A stretch of DNA of 64,000 nucleotides from Nilaparvata lugens (GCF_014356525.2 NC_052504.1:101550051-101614050); one strand, 5' to 3'; shown: positions 44,695 to 58,061, counted from the first letter of the stretch. The notes: generated by a model from the letters alone, not told the origin. Numbers and translations: made by a program.

Positions 44695-46630
44695 TCACAA
44701 TTGTGGACTTTAAAATTTATAAATTACTATACTTAATACTGATGCTCAGACTTCCAGTCAGTTCAGAATTCTACAATTAAAAACCTGTTCGGTCTGCAGA
44801 TTTAATATGATATACATTGATCAATTTGCAAATAATAATTATTAGTAAATTAATATTCAACATGAGATCTCAGGGTTTTATATGAGTTTGGGCCGTGCAT
44901 GGAAGTAAGCTTCCTACATATATCAAGTAAATTCATAAAATGTTCTTATAAATTATGTGACAGCACTCAACACGTTGTGATTTTTCCTTTAATTTAATTT
45001 AACTTGTATAGCGCTTTTGATTAATTCCCTAATTATGCGTAGAAAGGCCTTTAAACGAGCTCATTTGATTTATCACTCACATTAATGACGTTCTTGATGG
45101 TCTCGTGGATAGAATTAATTATTTCCAATAATTAATTAGGCTGGTCCCTTTCGTCTCTGCTGGGCTAACGCGTGGTCCAGATTTCTCATAGATTTCTTTC
45201 CAAATTAAAGATATATTTATGGGAATTGATTACAAATTACGAACTCTTCAACAACACTGAGTTCACAGATAATTCAACATTAATCACAAATATTTCACAT
45301 TTAAAAAAGGGGTTGGCTTGATAATTTTAAAATTTTAAAGGAAGAAAGAACACTAAACTCTATGTGCATCCTCTCAGGTCAAGATCACAAGCCAGAAGAA
45401 AGTGGTTTTCAGAAAAACTTTATCTCTTCCTTGAACAATTTGTAAGCCTCTTTCTGATTGGCTTTTAATTTAGTAAACTCAATACAATTGGTTGCTTCAG
45501 AATCAGGGCTTCTTCAACCTTATAATAGAAAAAATTAAATAAAAAGTTTTTATATAAATACATGGAGTGATAATCTTAAACTATATTCATGAATAAATCG
45601 CGATATATGATGTTAATAGATAATATACATTCAGTTTTTTATGTGAGTTTTGTATACTCTTGATTTTTGTGCTTTTTAGATTATAATACAGAAATAATAG
45701 TTGTCCGTATTTCTATACATCAACCTTCCTTAGTATATATAATACATCTTTTGTGAGTAAATTTTTATAATTCATTATAATTCTGGTTGATCAAACAATC
45801 AGCTGATTCGCTAGGTATTGATTCAAATAACTATCGATTTATTCTAGATCAATTGATTCATTTAAAAGTGTAAACAAATAATTCTAACCTCAATGTACAT
45901 GCAAACTTTTATTTTTTATAATCCGCCAATAATAAATAAGCCGCTTTATAATTTTTAATTCTGCCAATGGATTCTCAGTTGTTGAATCCCAGTTATACAT
46001 GTTTTCTTATCATTTTAGATAATACGATTACTCTTTATCGCTAACAATATTTGATTTAGGTTGATTGATCCTTTGACTAGGTTTAACTTTCTTCTCCATT
46101 TTATAATTCTATTAAAATTCACTGGTTTACTCCAAATATTCTGTGGTGCTAAAATACCACGTGACAAAGCCTAAAAATAAGGGTGGTGAAAGGTTGCATG
46201 AGTGGCAAAAGCAGAAAGAGGTAGGCATTACGGAAGATGCAAGCAAAAAAAAAGGAAAATTATGATGTTGAGGTAATGAGCTGTGGGGAAGAAGATGATA
46301 ATATGTTCCAAAATGTAGAAAATAAGCAAAGTCAGTAGACAGTAGACCAACTGTCTTCCTACTTTGGGTAATAAGTATTGCAATTGATAATCCAGCTGTC
46401 AGTTTAAATGTTTTTAATAATGATAAATCATCACAATTATTGTTTTTCCTATCCACTTACAATTTTATCCTTTTATATGCTCAAAAATGATGAAAATGGG
46501 TGAGTCAATAACGATCCTTATTCTGCTTGACCTAACGAAGAAATTGAGACATCTTCCACGGCTGTTACCCAAAAATGACCACAGAATGACATTTGCGCCC
46601 GGACTATTTCCAAACAGGGGTAGTGGCAGC
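44695..46630. other. No feature recognised
   Basis: AT-rich DNA. A reading at 46127-46456 (minus) has no recognisable domain and its plus strand is A/G-rich; I do not call it. I see no repeat shared with the rest of the window here. Confidence 0.5.
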
Positions 46631-46634
46631 TTTT

Positions 46635-46914
46635 ATAACAGTAGTCGTAGTTTTTATTTTCTCATTTCTATAATTGGAAACGTTTTTCTTGACGAAATTA
46701 GACATTGCTAAATAATTCAAAATAGCTGAAACTTTAGACTATTTTCTCTTTATTTTATTTTGTGTTCAAATTTCTAGTTTTTTCGAAATTTAATTCAAAC
46801 ATGACTATGACAATGACTGCGACTATGCCTCGTTGTGGAAAGCCAATTTTCTGACTCCAGCTGTTTAAAGTCTAGGACTTGGCTAAATCCCGAGTTCGGA
46901 AACCGTCCCCTAGT
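46635..46914. mobile_element. Rearranged relative of the PIF/Harbinger-like MITE
   Basis: The right end, GGCTAAATCCCGAGTTCGGA then AACCGTCCC, matches the terminus of 32194-32520, while 46640-46800 matches that element's interior in the opposite orientation (TAACAGTAGTCGTAGTTTTT). An intact left terminus is not visible. Confidence 0.6.
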
Positions 46915-47063
46915 GTTATAACTGGCCAGGAAAAAGACTATTCGAGCTACAGTATCCTTGCAAGTAGCAAGCAGTCTCCTCACCTTCCAGTACCGGGTCC
47001 AAGAGGGATTCTAACCAGAAGCCAGCTACAGTGAACAGTAAACAGTTGGGAAAATAAGGTATC

Positions 47064-48262
47064 AGTAAACCGGGCTGACTTTGTCCCAATTTTGGGGAGT
47101 TAAAATTTTAAACAGCTTGCAATCAATACTTAAGTTGCAACAAATCTCTTGCAATATTTTTTATTGCCTTCTGCAATGTTTGAAGAGTATTTTAGATTAT
47201 AAAAAGTTAGTATTTTTCTTAACTTTAACAAAGATATATTTTTTGGAAAATAAGAGACAATGTCAACCAGGGGATGGGGTGACTTTTTCTCACTTTAAAA
47301 AATATATGGAAAAAGTTAATTTTCATGAGTTAGACAAAGTGAAACTGTTAACCTTTGAAGTGAACAATGACATTAAAAACAAATGAAATCCACTTCAAAA
47401 AATCACAAATTTATTTATTGAAAAATATTTCAGTTTCTGCTGCCTAAAAATCTTATGGCAAGATGGCTCCAACTGCAGAATCAGTAGAAAATGAATATTG
47501 TGAACGTATTAATTTTAAGCAAGGTGAATATTTTGTTTTATTAGGTAGAATACATTATATTTATCATATTTTGAATTGTATTTGCATCATATCCTGCATA
47601 TCACAATTTTTATACTGGGACAAAGTCACCCCAAGTTAAACTGAAAATGACCTCGTTGTTTTCAACTAGAACAGAATCCTAACCATTTAAACTATGGATA
47701 TTATGGATATACCAATTGAAATACAATAAAAAGGCCAATATAATATGTACTCGCCGATATCATAAGTCTTTTAGAATTAAGTTTTCTAACATGAAGTTTT
47801 CTGACAACAAAATCACAAGATGAAGAAGTTAGGTTCTATGTCAATAATCCAACTAATACAGTGTGATTCTTAATAATTATGGTAAAATAATTTGATACGT
47901 GATATAAGAGGTAAAAATAAGAAAAAAAGTTCTTATAAACATATCCCCCGGAACTTAATACCGGGCGAAATCTTTCACCCTGTGAGCTATACAGCTAATG
48001 AAGCGTTTATGTTTATAAGAACTTTTTTTCTTATTTTTACCTCTACTATCACATATTAAATTATTTTGCCATAATTAAGAATCATCCTGTATATCGAGAT
48101 TCGACAAGATATCAATTGTAGATCCTCGATAATGATTAGGGCTACGGGTATCAATGTTGAACATCAATTTCGAATAACAGAGATCGGAGATAAACTAATC
48201 TGAATATTTTTCTTCGAGGTGGGACAAAGTCACCCCGGGGTAGACAAAGTCACCCCAAGTCG
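47064..48262. repeat. Region with dispersed GGGGTGACTTTGTCCC motifs in both orientations
   Basis: The motif or its complement occurs at about 47072 (GGGCTGACTTTGTCCC), 47273, 47621 (GGGACAAAGTCACCCC), 48224 and 48242. Outer copies face each other, as in a TIR element, with the foldback 47864-48084 inside. The 101-codon reading at 47081 is part of it and shows no known domain. Confidence 0.5.
47864..48084. mobile_element. Foldback MITE with about 75-bp inverted repeats
   Basis: TGATTCTTAATAATTATGG... ACTTTTTTTCTTATTTTTAC-type arms pair across a loop of about 75 bp (about 47940-48010) that contains CCCCCGGAACTTAATACCGG. The arms differ by a few bases. No open reading. Confidence 0.8.
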
Positions 48263-49182
48263 ACGGTATGTACTTGAAGCTACAATATTTCGTATTTAGG
48301 ACTCCTAAAGTTGTAGTTTGTGAGGCGTAGGCCTACAGCCCCAACATTCAGCTTACCTGTTATTCAATAGCCCCACATCCCACTCTCATTTGTTCAACAG
48401 GAAGACCCAAAAATAAGGGGGGGATCTTTAGCTCATTCGGGTGGGGGGGGGGTTGGCGTCATAGACGTTGGGGGGGGATAGGCACCCCTGGAGATATTTG
48501 ACTGAATTATTTCAAACATAAGCAGCTGATTACCTCTAGAAAGGCTGTAATGAAACACTGCTTGGATTATTCGAGGCGAGGTTGTCATTTTCACATTTTT
48601 ATAATCATGTGGCTTGCAGTTGCTGAATTTTTCAATTGTTCTGTATTTTCGTTTTTTGTTGATCCCAGCTATTGATGGAATGATTGATGATCCCAGCCTA
48701 TGGTGGCATACCATTCAGCCTCTATCCTTGACTTTGAAACTCCTGAGAGGCCAAAATACGTTGTTCCGAGTACGTTTGACAATTGAAGAAATAATTTCAA
48801 TATTATTGCTGAGAAACTTTCTCGCTTTCACCACCCATTTATCTTTTGAAACAAAAAAGTTTCCCAGCAGTCGAAAATTTCATGTTTTCTGCTCGAAATG
48901 TCTCGACATTGACGAACATAAATGTTAATTAAAAAATCTGGTGTGGTACACTCACAACTTTCCTTGCTCATTGAACTGTAAGCCTCATTCGTAAATGAGA
49001 ATAATTTAGGGGAATAACATAATGACGATTGGCGGCAACATATATTTGAAACTACGATCAGACTACTATATAATTATTGTTTTCAGAGTACTTTTTCCTT
49101 TGTGTAAATTGCGAAATTCGATTATTTTAAAATTCGTCAAAACAGCTGTTCTACAGATGAAATATCTCGACTGTGTTCTTTC

Positions 49183-49317
49183 TACTTTCCTTGCCCTATT
49201 ACCATAGGTAAGGAAAGTATTGCTTTCCAAAAAAATTAAGATACCCCAATTTCTAAATTTCTATACGTTTCAAGGTCCCCTGAGTCCAAAAAGTGGTTTT
49301 TTGTATTGGTCTGTATG

Positions 49318-49410
<93 letters not shown>

Positions 49411-50057
49411 AGTGTATGTGCGTCTGTGTACACGATATCTCATCTCCCAATTAACGGAATGACTTGAAATTTGGAACGTAAGGTCCTTACAATATAAGGA
49501 TCCGACATGAACAATTTCGATCAAATGCAATTCAAGATGGCGGCTGAAATGGCAAAAATGTTGTCAAAAACAGGGTTTTTCGCGATTTTCTCGAAAACGG
49601 CTCCAACGATTTTGATCAAAGTTATACCTTAAATAGTCATCGATAAGTTCTATCAACTGCCACAAGTCCCATATCTGTGAAAATTTCAGGAGCTCTGCCC
49701 CATCTATGCAAAGTTTGACATTTGATTCTCAATTATCAGGCTTCATATACAATTTAAACAAAAAATTTCGAGTGGAAAAGATTAAGCATGAGAATCTCTA
49801 CAATTAATGTTCAGTAACATTTTCACCTATAATTAAAAATAAGCTTGAAATTCGAGAAAATGTGATTATCCAATTGCAAACTGTTGGCAACTGTTGATTC
49901 TATGATTCACTATGAAGAGATAACAGACCTCGTGTGTCTCCAGAGTCACCAGCTGGCTCAAATCTTTGAATATTAGATTTGAGATGCGCGGGAACACTAG
50001 CGTCACGTGATCATTTTCATAACTGCAAGGAAAGTTGTGTGAGTGCGCCACACCAGA
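49183..50057 (-). mobile_element. HINE-like repeat nested inside another copy
   Basis: On the plus strand it starts TACTTTCCTTGCC with the 11-bp hairpin and ends AAGGAAAGTTGTGTGAGTGC then CACACCAGA; in its own orientation that is TCTGG... to ...AAGTA. Comparison with the empty site at about 3775 shows no target duplication beyond a possible T-rich stretch. It holds the long GT microsatellite 49320-49407. Confidence 0.7.
49320..49407 (+). repeat. (GT)n microsatellite, about 44 units
   Basis: An almost perfect GT run inside the HINE-like copy. The (H/T/Y/V/C)-repeat readings on both strands here are artefacts of the dinucleotide run. Confidence 0.98.
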
Positions 50058-50399
50058 TTTTTATAAACTGCTCTACCTACTACCTCATGCACGAGAAAGA
50101 GGTTACAAAGTCCATTTCTCAAAAATGGGGTGGACCCCCCATTATTTTCCCAGGAAAAAAACTCATGCCAGTTGATAGAGCTGATAATACAGAGTATGAA
50201 TTTTAAAAAAAATTGGTCAGGTCATTTGAGAAAATCGTGAAAAAAACATGTTTCTTCAGTTATTAGCTGCCATTATCTCAAGAATAGTACGGAACTCCTG
50301 CAATTTTCCCAGAAATGACACTCATGTCAGTTGATAGGGCTTATAAATAGCTATCCATTGTATAAATTTGAAGAAAATTGTCAGAGGCGTTTTCGATTT

Positions 50400-53340
50400 T
50401 TTATTCTGTGCAAACAGACTGCAATTGGGGAGGGGGGTGACGAGCTGTCTCAAGGCTGGTTCTGTTGACAATCCAGAACTCTTATCTAAATGACCAGTAC
50501 TATTTTTTTGTTCTCCCTCGAACACTGATACTGCAGTTCCCGAAAACTGAACAGTATTAATATTATTATATTTTATTATTCCATTTAATTTTTTTACACG
50601 TGTTCTTATTTGCATAATATAATACTTGTTATATGAACAGTTGAATTGCTTGATTCCAGTGTTGATATAATTGAAAAAATGTCATTATATATCTGTGATA
50701 AATATGATTTAATCTCAGTGAAAAGGGTAGAAAGCATGGGCGATTGATTATAAAATGACAGTGAAAACACCAAATATATTGACATCTTGCTATTTTACTG
50801 CAGTATTTTTTTATGTTATTAGTTGATTTTTTTGTTTCGAAATTTGGTTTATTTTTATCAATTCCTATATAGTTTGATCTGAGAGTTGGAAGACTGAATT
50901 TAAAATCATATTGGAGTGTTTTTATTAAATTATAATTCTATTTAATTTCCAGTATTGTTATTCAATCAAAACGTAATTCATTCAATCAAAACGTTATTGA
51001 CTGAAATAGTTGGATACAACTCAAATTAACCTTGTGAATTGAAAGCGAAAAGCAATCTATAACCTTCGAACACATTCGATAATATTCAGTTTTCGGTAAT
51101 TGTATTAACATTTCAAATTGCATGTGTTTTCTCACTTTAAGCACTATTATAATATATTTTTTATGTAATATTCCTATAAACTTACAATGTACTAAAATAA
51201 AATACTTATGCAAACTGTGAAATTTCTAGTTATTATGGAAGTGGCATTCACAAGATATACAGTAAATACTAGAAATATCATTACATTTTGAATTTATAAT
51301 CATGCAATACTTGAATATTATCTTCTATGCTTCATCATCTTGTTATGCTTGAAAAGTTCAAGCACACCAAAAATTTCCAAGTTCAACTTATAAAATAAAA
51401 AATGATTTTATAAAAAACACTCCATTTTAGGGGTGGTTTTTAATGTTAATAAAGTTCCCAATAAGTATAATCAGTAGGGGATGATTTTAGAACAAAACAT
51501 TGAATACGTTTCTTCATCTCTTTGAACACTTGATGGAGAAAAGAATTTTTCGAAATTCCAATATTTAAAGTTTTAAAAATGGTTAACCCCTAACGATTTC
51601 AACCCTCAGCAACCATTGAAAAAATATAAATTTTTATCTATTAAGCACTATCTACCATTTCCAAAAAAAAATTGCCTCAAACAGAGAATTCTAAAAAAAC
51701 TACACTTATTTCGTTAACCACCCCCTAATATTAATAATAAAATGATAAAAAAACGAAAAATCCTCTCAAAGAGTAGAATTGAATGACAAAAAGAATTTTC
51801 TGATATCTCAACAACAAAGGATTTTATTTTTTTCATCCCTAAATTTCAACCCCAAAAATGAGAAAAATCATGAATAGTCCATCCACGGTTTCCAGCATCC
51901 TGTCTACTACAAAAATCAATAATAAAAAAAATCCAAAAAACTACCCAGATTTTGTGGTTTACATAAAATAGGGATGATTTTCGTTTTTTGATAATTTCAG
52001 ATGGTTTGAGGTATGATAAAATGTAACTCAAACCCTCACTAACCTTCCCCAGTCCCTTCATCATAATCTCTACTATGGAGGGGGTATGTGGAGTTGTGAA
52101 TACTGGCCAGCCTGCAAGAAATGTAGAAACTCTGTTTAGGAGACAGAGGCTGAACATCTGGCAACACCGCGACAGCTGCTTCAATGTGGCAACATAGGAT
52201 CTATTTCTAGATACAGCGATGGCCGAATGACCTCGAGTTGACGCTACTGTAACGCCAGTTATCGCGTGGCGGAAGGTTGGTGAACTCGGAGTTGCCAGCT
52301 AGCGCTAGCGCTAGAGCGGCGGTTGTTTGGTGAACTACCCCAGGCTGGTTTCAGATTGAATGACGTCATTTGATGGGCGGCGCACTTAATGGATGTAATA
52401 ATAAAAAAAAATTTTACGGTGATGAATATGAGTTTTTATAACTAATTTATTGTTGTAAGTGTTTGACTAATTTATTCTACAGGCACAGCCTACAGTTGCA
52501 TAATATACATAATATTGATTGTATACTGTACTCTCTACTGGCTTAATAGAATTCGCATTATCAGTCCGCATAATTGGCAGAATGGTTGTTGATCGGTTGT
52601 TGTCTCTAAACTTGTTTCTGTTTACACAGCACCACAATTACCAGTCTAGACGGCATAATATTTGCAATAGTGCTGATGGCATTTCCTTGAAATGCATTCC
52701 GAACTTTGAAAAGACTTCAGAAATCAGAAATAAAAAAGCACTAACGATTTTTTAAAAATCGTTTTTTAAAAAGATTAACTCTGTCTAATATAATCTCTCT
52801 TCTTTTCTCTATCTTGAGTAGAATATCTAGTTGAAGTAAATATTATAGTTGGTCCTACGAAATTTCATTTAGTAGTGAAGTGGTTCAGCTTCCGCATTGT
52901 TTGGTCAGTATGGCGTTATGGTCTTACAAAAAATATTCTATTTTATTATTTATATTATTAATTCAAGTGATATTAATTCACTTTACAGTATTTGACGTAA
53001 TTAAAGAATGAGCTCTATCCCGTCCTGATGTAGAATAGAAATGCGTTTGGTCTACATAAAAGTACTCTGATGAGTTATCTTGCTTTCCTCAGTTCTCACT
53101 ATCATCTAGGATACAGCAAATTCAAGGTAGGACATGAGATAAAACAGTTACTCCTAATCTTGTAAACATTTATAGAAATAGAATGTTCAATTTTAATATT
53201 ATTCCCAAGTATTTTTTTCCATTTTAATAATAGCCTCTCCCTCTTTAATGGGCCATTTTTCATCTCCACACATTGTTACTGAACATCCAATTGAGGAGGA
53301 ACAATATTGGTTAAAAATGCATTAAACTGATTTTTGCCAA
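50400..53340. other. No gene recognised
   Basis: AT-rich, with a G-rich patch at about 50425 (GGGGAGGGGGGTGACG). A comparatively GC-rich patch at 52070-52370 contains AGCTAGCGCTAGCGCTAGAG and several CpG; it could be a 5' region or a repeat, but I found no exon beside it. Confidence 0.5.
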
Positions 53341-53485
53341 TCCCGGGATCCCGGTCATAAGAAGGCATAGTTGATGATAATTCTCTTCCCACCGGAAGAG
53401 TTGATGATGATTCTCATCTTCCCGGGAAATAGAAAAAAAATTAACTGTTCAATTTGCGTATTTCAGTATACTGTGTGATTAAAGG

Positions 53486-54222
53486 GGTATCTAAGAGGTC
53501 ATATCTCTTCAACGGGAGATAATTTCTCCAATTCGTTTGCAGATTCGGATTCCTCGCTTCAAGGAGCATAAAAAGACATAATTTAAAATGATTCTTTCCT
53601 TCCCGGAAAAATGGAAAAGTTAATATTCACTGATCGATTTTCGTTTTTTAATGAGCTGGATGATGTTAAAGGTATTTAAGAGGTCATATCTCCTCAACGG
53701 GAGCTCATTTTCCCGATCCATTCAGAGATTCGAATTCTCCTCTTCAAGGAGCATAAGGTGGCATAGTTGATGATGATTCTCTTCTCCTTGGAAATATTGA
53801 AAAAATAATTTACTGATCAATTCGCGTTTTTCAATTAGCTGGGTGATGTTAAAGGTATTTAAGAGGTCAGATCTCCTCAACGGGAGATAATTTCTCCAAT
53901 CCGTTTGCAGATTCGGATTCCTCGCTTCAAGGAGCATGAGGAGGCATAGTTGACGATGATACTCTCATCCCCGGAAATATTAAAAAAATAATTTACTGAT
54001 CAATTTGCGTTTTTCAATTAGCTGGGTGATGTAAAGGTATTTAAGAGGTCATATCTCTTCAACGGGAGCTCATTTTTCCGATCCATTTGGAGATTCGAAT
54101 TCTCCTCTTCAAGGAGCATAAGGTGGCATAGTTGATGATGATTCTTCTCCCCCGGAAATATTAAAAAAATAATTTACTGATTAATCTGCGTTTTTCAATT
54201 AGCTGGGTGATGTTAAAGGTAT
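53486..54222 (+). repeat. Satellite: four tandem units of about 183 bp
   Basis: GGTAT(T/C)TAAGAGGTCATATCTC starts at 53486, 53671, 53854 and 54036, and a fifth truncated start lies at 54218 (spacings 185, 183, 182, 182). Each unit has CTTCAAGGAGCATAA and CCCGGAAATATT-like blocks. A diverged partial unit lies at 53341-53440. The array ends where a HINE-like fragment begins. Confidence 0.9.
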
Positions 54223-54395
54223 TTAAATCTTTCACTATGAAGAGATAGCAGACCTCATGTGTCTCCATCAGCGTTATTGTCCTGTCACCAGCTGACTCAG
54301 ATCTTAGAATAGTAGACTTGAGATGCGCGTGGACACTAGCGTCAGGTGATCAATTTTCATAACAGCAAGGAAAGTGTGTGAGCGCCATACCAGAT
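54222..54395 (-). mobile_element. HINE-like repeat, 5'-end fragment
   Basis: Matches 7055-7215 and 49905-50057: CACTATGAAGAGATAGCAGA, GTGGACACTAGCGTCAGGTG and GCAAGGAAAGTGTGTGAGCG, ending CATACCAGA. The rest of the element is missing; it directly abuts the 183-bp satellite. Confidence 0.75.
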
Positions 54396-55670
54396 TTTCA
54401 TCCACAATTTCCATTTGTGTTTTTGCAATTTGTTGGAAAATATTAGGCCTACTTGAAAATATTTTCTGTGAATCTTATTCTAATACCTAAAATAGTGACA
54501 TTTTACTGCCCCATCTTGTACAATCACAAAGTGCGGTGGTTTGAGGCTTCAGTCTTTGCACTTTGCACTCTGACTGGGGGGCATCAGGCTTCAATCACTG
54601 CTGTATAAAACTACATAAAGGGTGGGTAGCAGTCTCCATGCTTATCAGTTCTCCGGCTCTTGACAAGGTCTCTTTGCATCTTGGACATTTTTCATGAGTA
54701 GAAAGAATAATATGGAACTCTATATTAGCTTTCTTGGGTGAAATCTGTTTCTGTTAATTTTTGTGGAACATTTTCAAAAACTTTGTAATTCATCTTGTAG
54801 CTTCATACTGCAGTGCTGAAAATAAGATTGTTTCTATTCACTTTGCTGTGAAATTATCCTTTGAAAAGTTGGGGAAATTCAGGGGTACCTGGGGGGTATC
54901 CCCCTAGATGAAATTCACTTTCTTTTTAAACTTGTTATCGTTTTTCTATCAGTTCATATTGAATCATGGGCATTTTTGAGGTTCCCTATGCTTCCTGACT
55001 TTCTTTTTATAATTGAGGTCAGGATCGACTCATGCTTTTCGGCTGTTGAATCTGATCGAAATTGCTGTATTGTTCAGTATAAAAGATTATTTTATTCTTT
55101 ATTGATTGATTTAATAATTACATCAAGGTAACCTTGTGCTATTTCTCTCCCAAATTTAGATATGGTTACACAATGTTCGAAATAGGTTAAGTCTTGTGTA
55201 GCTCTTCACTTCACAAAATTTTCAGTCCACTAATATGTTCGCAAAGTAGATTTTCAAATTTAGATGCTTCAAAACAAAAAATAGAACAGATATTTCACGT
55301 GGTAGATAACACGATAAGTTTGGTGATAATTAATATCTATTTAATAAATCCTTTTAGCATTCTGCGCCTGTATACAACATATTGTCTTTGATAAAAAACT
55401 TGTTCAGAACCAAGTTGAAAATTTGTTTGAAACTATCTATGGTAGGCTACAGTTGAATTATGAACACATTAGCGTTGGGTTTTTTAGGGTTTATTGGAAT
55501 GAAATTCATACAATAATTTCAATGCATCTTTAATACATATTTTTTATAGAAAAATGTTCATATTTTGGGAGTTAAAATAACAGCTTTTCCTTGATTATTT
55601 CAATGCCCAATAATTTTTCCTGCATTTTGCATCATTTCATGATAAATATATACATCATATTTGGACATCT
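54396..55670. other. No gene recognised
   Basis: A TATAAAA at 54604 with GCAGTC 27 bases later and TCAGTT at 54645 resembles an insect core promoter, but no coding exon follows that I can recognise. Otherwise AT-rich and unremarkable. Confidence 0.4.
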
Positions 55671-55674
55671 AAAA

Positions 55675-55908
55675 TACGACATAGCAGTCAGGTACTGGTA
55701 TTTATAAATAAAAGCTATTAGCTTCTACTCACATTTGTGGAGAGCTTTCTCACACTAGGCTAACAGTGTTGATGAAGGGCCTAGTATCCGAAAGCGCTAC
55801 ACAAATGTGAGTAGAAGCACGGAATAAGCATACCAGTAGTGCTTCTTTCCTCTGTGGTAGAAGCTAATAGCTTCTATTCATGAATACCTGACAGCTATGT
55901 CGTAATTT
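55675..55908. mobile_element. Foldback element with AATACGACATAGC-like ends
   Basis: ACGACATAGCAGTCAGGTAC and its reversed form GTACCTGAC-like AATACCTGACAGCTATGTCGT lie at the ends. A second inner inverted pair is CTACTCACATTTGTG / CACAAATGTGAGTAG. Between them is TGTTGATGAAGGGCCTAGTATCCGAAAGC, discussed in the findings. Non-coding. Confidence 0.75.
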
Positions 55909-56101
55909 AGTTGTTCAAAAGTGATTATTAACAAGCAGTTCGTAATGGAAACAAACATTGATAAATATATACATAAAGACAAACCTGTTGCATAGCTTTT
56001 TTAATTTCACTACCCACTTATTACAATGATCGACTCATGATAAAAAATTAGGAAAATCATACAACTATGTCACATTGTTGATATTATTTAGTAGGTAGCA
56101 G

Positions 56102-56373
56102 CATAGAGAAACGATATCATAGATATCCCATGGTATAGGGCGTTTATGTCGCAAGTTTTACTGTTATCCCAAGCCGATAGTTCACAAAGTTCTCCCCTAT
56201 GCAGCTGTGTGACGCTGGTAGTCTCTCAAATTGTGCCGTTCATACACTATATCACCCCAACAAAACAGTAAAAATTGACAATAATCGACAGTAATCGGCT
56301 TGAGATAACAGTAAAAGTTGCGACATAAATTCCCTATACCATGGGATATTTACTTACGCTATTGTTTCTCTAT
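56102..56373. mobile_element. hAT-like MITE, copy 1, with 8-bp target duplication
   Basis: GGTAGCAG lies on both sides (56094-56101, 56374-56381). Termini CATAGAGAAACGATA and TATTGTTTCTCTAT; subterminal CCATGGTATAGGG and GTTATCCCAAGCCGA are inverted at the other end. An 8-bp duplication with CA-starting ends suggests hAT. Confidence 0.85.
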
Positions 56374-58061
56374 GGTAGCAGTTTGCTTCAGTTGCAAGGA
56401 GCAGTGATGATTTCATTATTCTTGGAATGTAGGATCGTTCTGTGGTATTTCTAGAAGTCCCTAACATCCATTCAGTTGAAGTTCAAGTTGACATCATTCA
56501 TGTAAAGAATAATAATTGATTAGTGGTGATAAATTATCCTCTCATCTTTACATTAATTCAGTATAGCTAGCATTGTTTTGATTTCAAATTTACAGACCTT
56601 TTTGTGTGGTAACACATCACTTAAAATATTATTTGAAAACTATAATTCAGAGCGTATCATTGAACAGTAAAAAATTAGAATATCAATTCAATAAATTGTG
56701 TTATTATTCATGTAAATTCATTTCTACAGGGTTACTTACTACTTTTGTTTTATGCAACACAATTACACTTTAGTTTCCTTTGATCAAAGAAAATCAAATC
56801 ACTTGTAGGACTAGTGACTGTATTTATAGGCCTAATATCCATGTGAAAAACTTTTGTTTATTGTTTGATTCAATTTATTATACTAGACTAGTACTGAAGA
56901 CATGCAATCGATTATACTCTTATTTTTCATCCTCATGAAAATTGTAAACTGATATCCTTTAGTTATAGAAAGCTATGCTTCAGGCCCGACTTACCGTAAC
57001 TAATTATTCAGCTCGGGTTCTATGTTAGGCATTGTTATTTAGAGATCTATCAAAATATACTAAAAATATGTTGAAATAGCAGATATAAAAATGCAATTAG
57101 TAAATTTTTATTCTCTTAATATATTTAGGCTATAAATTGTGAAAGCTTTATGGATTATTAGAAATAAATGGAAAATTGGAAATTGAATTATGGAAACCCA
57201 TAATAATAGTTATTATTGATGATACTTGAGAGAAGAGGCACTCTATGAGAAGATTCAAAATTGGAGCATATCTATGGAATTTTTATATTTTTTATTCATA
57301 AGCCTATAATATTAATCGTTCAGTTTTTGAAATATTTGCTAGGTGGACATCATAGATCAAGTAGGCTATATAATTTGGAAACACTCCATAGTTAATGAAA
57401 ATGTTTGTGCTTCTTGTGTTCATACTGGTAAACCCTATAAATATCAACCTTTTTTTCTCATGAATAATATTTGAGAGTGCAGAAGTATATTATATTATGG
57501 TGAGTACGGTACCACACCACAACATGTAAGAGAACGTACAACCAGACATGATATTCCATTTCAAATGAATCCAATACAAAAATATATCTAGGTCTACATA
57601 ATTATAGCCTACAGCTATATAATATATCATATCCAATAATATAGTTCATACATATTTCATTTCTAAAATAGAATTCATCATTTAAAGTGACAATATTATC
57701 ACATTTTATGAATAGATTTCTGCAATGTATGAGCAGAGAGCAGATGTGATGTGTACCTACTTCAGAAGGGTCTGTCAAAAACACAAGAATAAAACACATT
57801 ATAGTTTTATAGTTCTCTGCTGAAAATAAGCTGCATATTATCCTGTCAACTGCAAAAATATACTACCGTATAGAGAGATTAATATAATTGAAAATGGAAT
57901 AGGCCAATAATACATTATTTTGACAAAATCAAAAGGGGAGTTATCGATGTTGAAAATTCTAAGGAGAAAAATTTGAGTATATATTCAGCAGAGGATTTGA
58001 AACAACAACTCACTCTCTCTGATCCAGAACCATGAATCCAACTACAGAGCTACGGTAATAG

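Larger units (their letters stand above)
48937..50396 (+). mobile_element. HINE-like repeat, plus copy split by a minus copy of the same family
   Basis: The outer copy begins TCTGGTGTGGTACACTCAC at 48937, is interrupted at 49183-50057, and resumes at TTTTTATAAACTGCTC to about 50396. Its 3' hairpin is lost. The continuous arrangement is present in 3486-4624 (junction at about 3775), which proves the nesting. Confidence 0.7.

Noticed and set aside
46127..46456. Minus-strand reading of 109 codons
   Set aside because: No domain, no splice context, and it is the shadow of an A/G-rich plus strand.
49220..49530. Several open readings of 60-86 codons on both strands
   Set aside because: They are translations of the (GT)n run (poly Cys-Val or Thr-His) and flanking repeat, not genes; the same applies to 62102-62479.
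54600..54660. TATA plus initiator-like sequence as a promoter
   Set aside because: Spacing is acceptable but no exon follows; such matches are frequent in AT-rich DNA.
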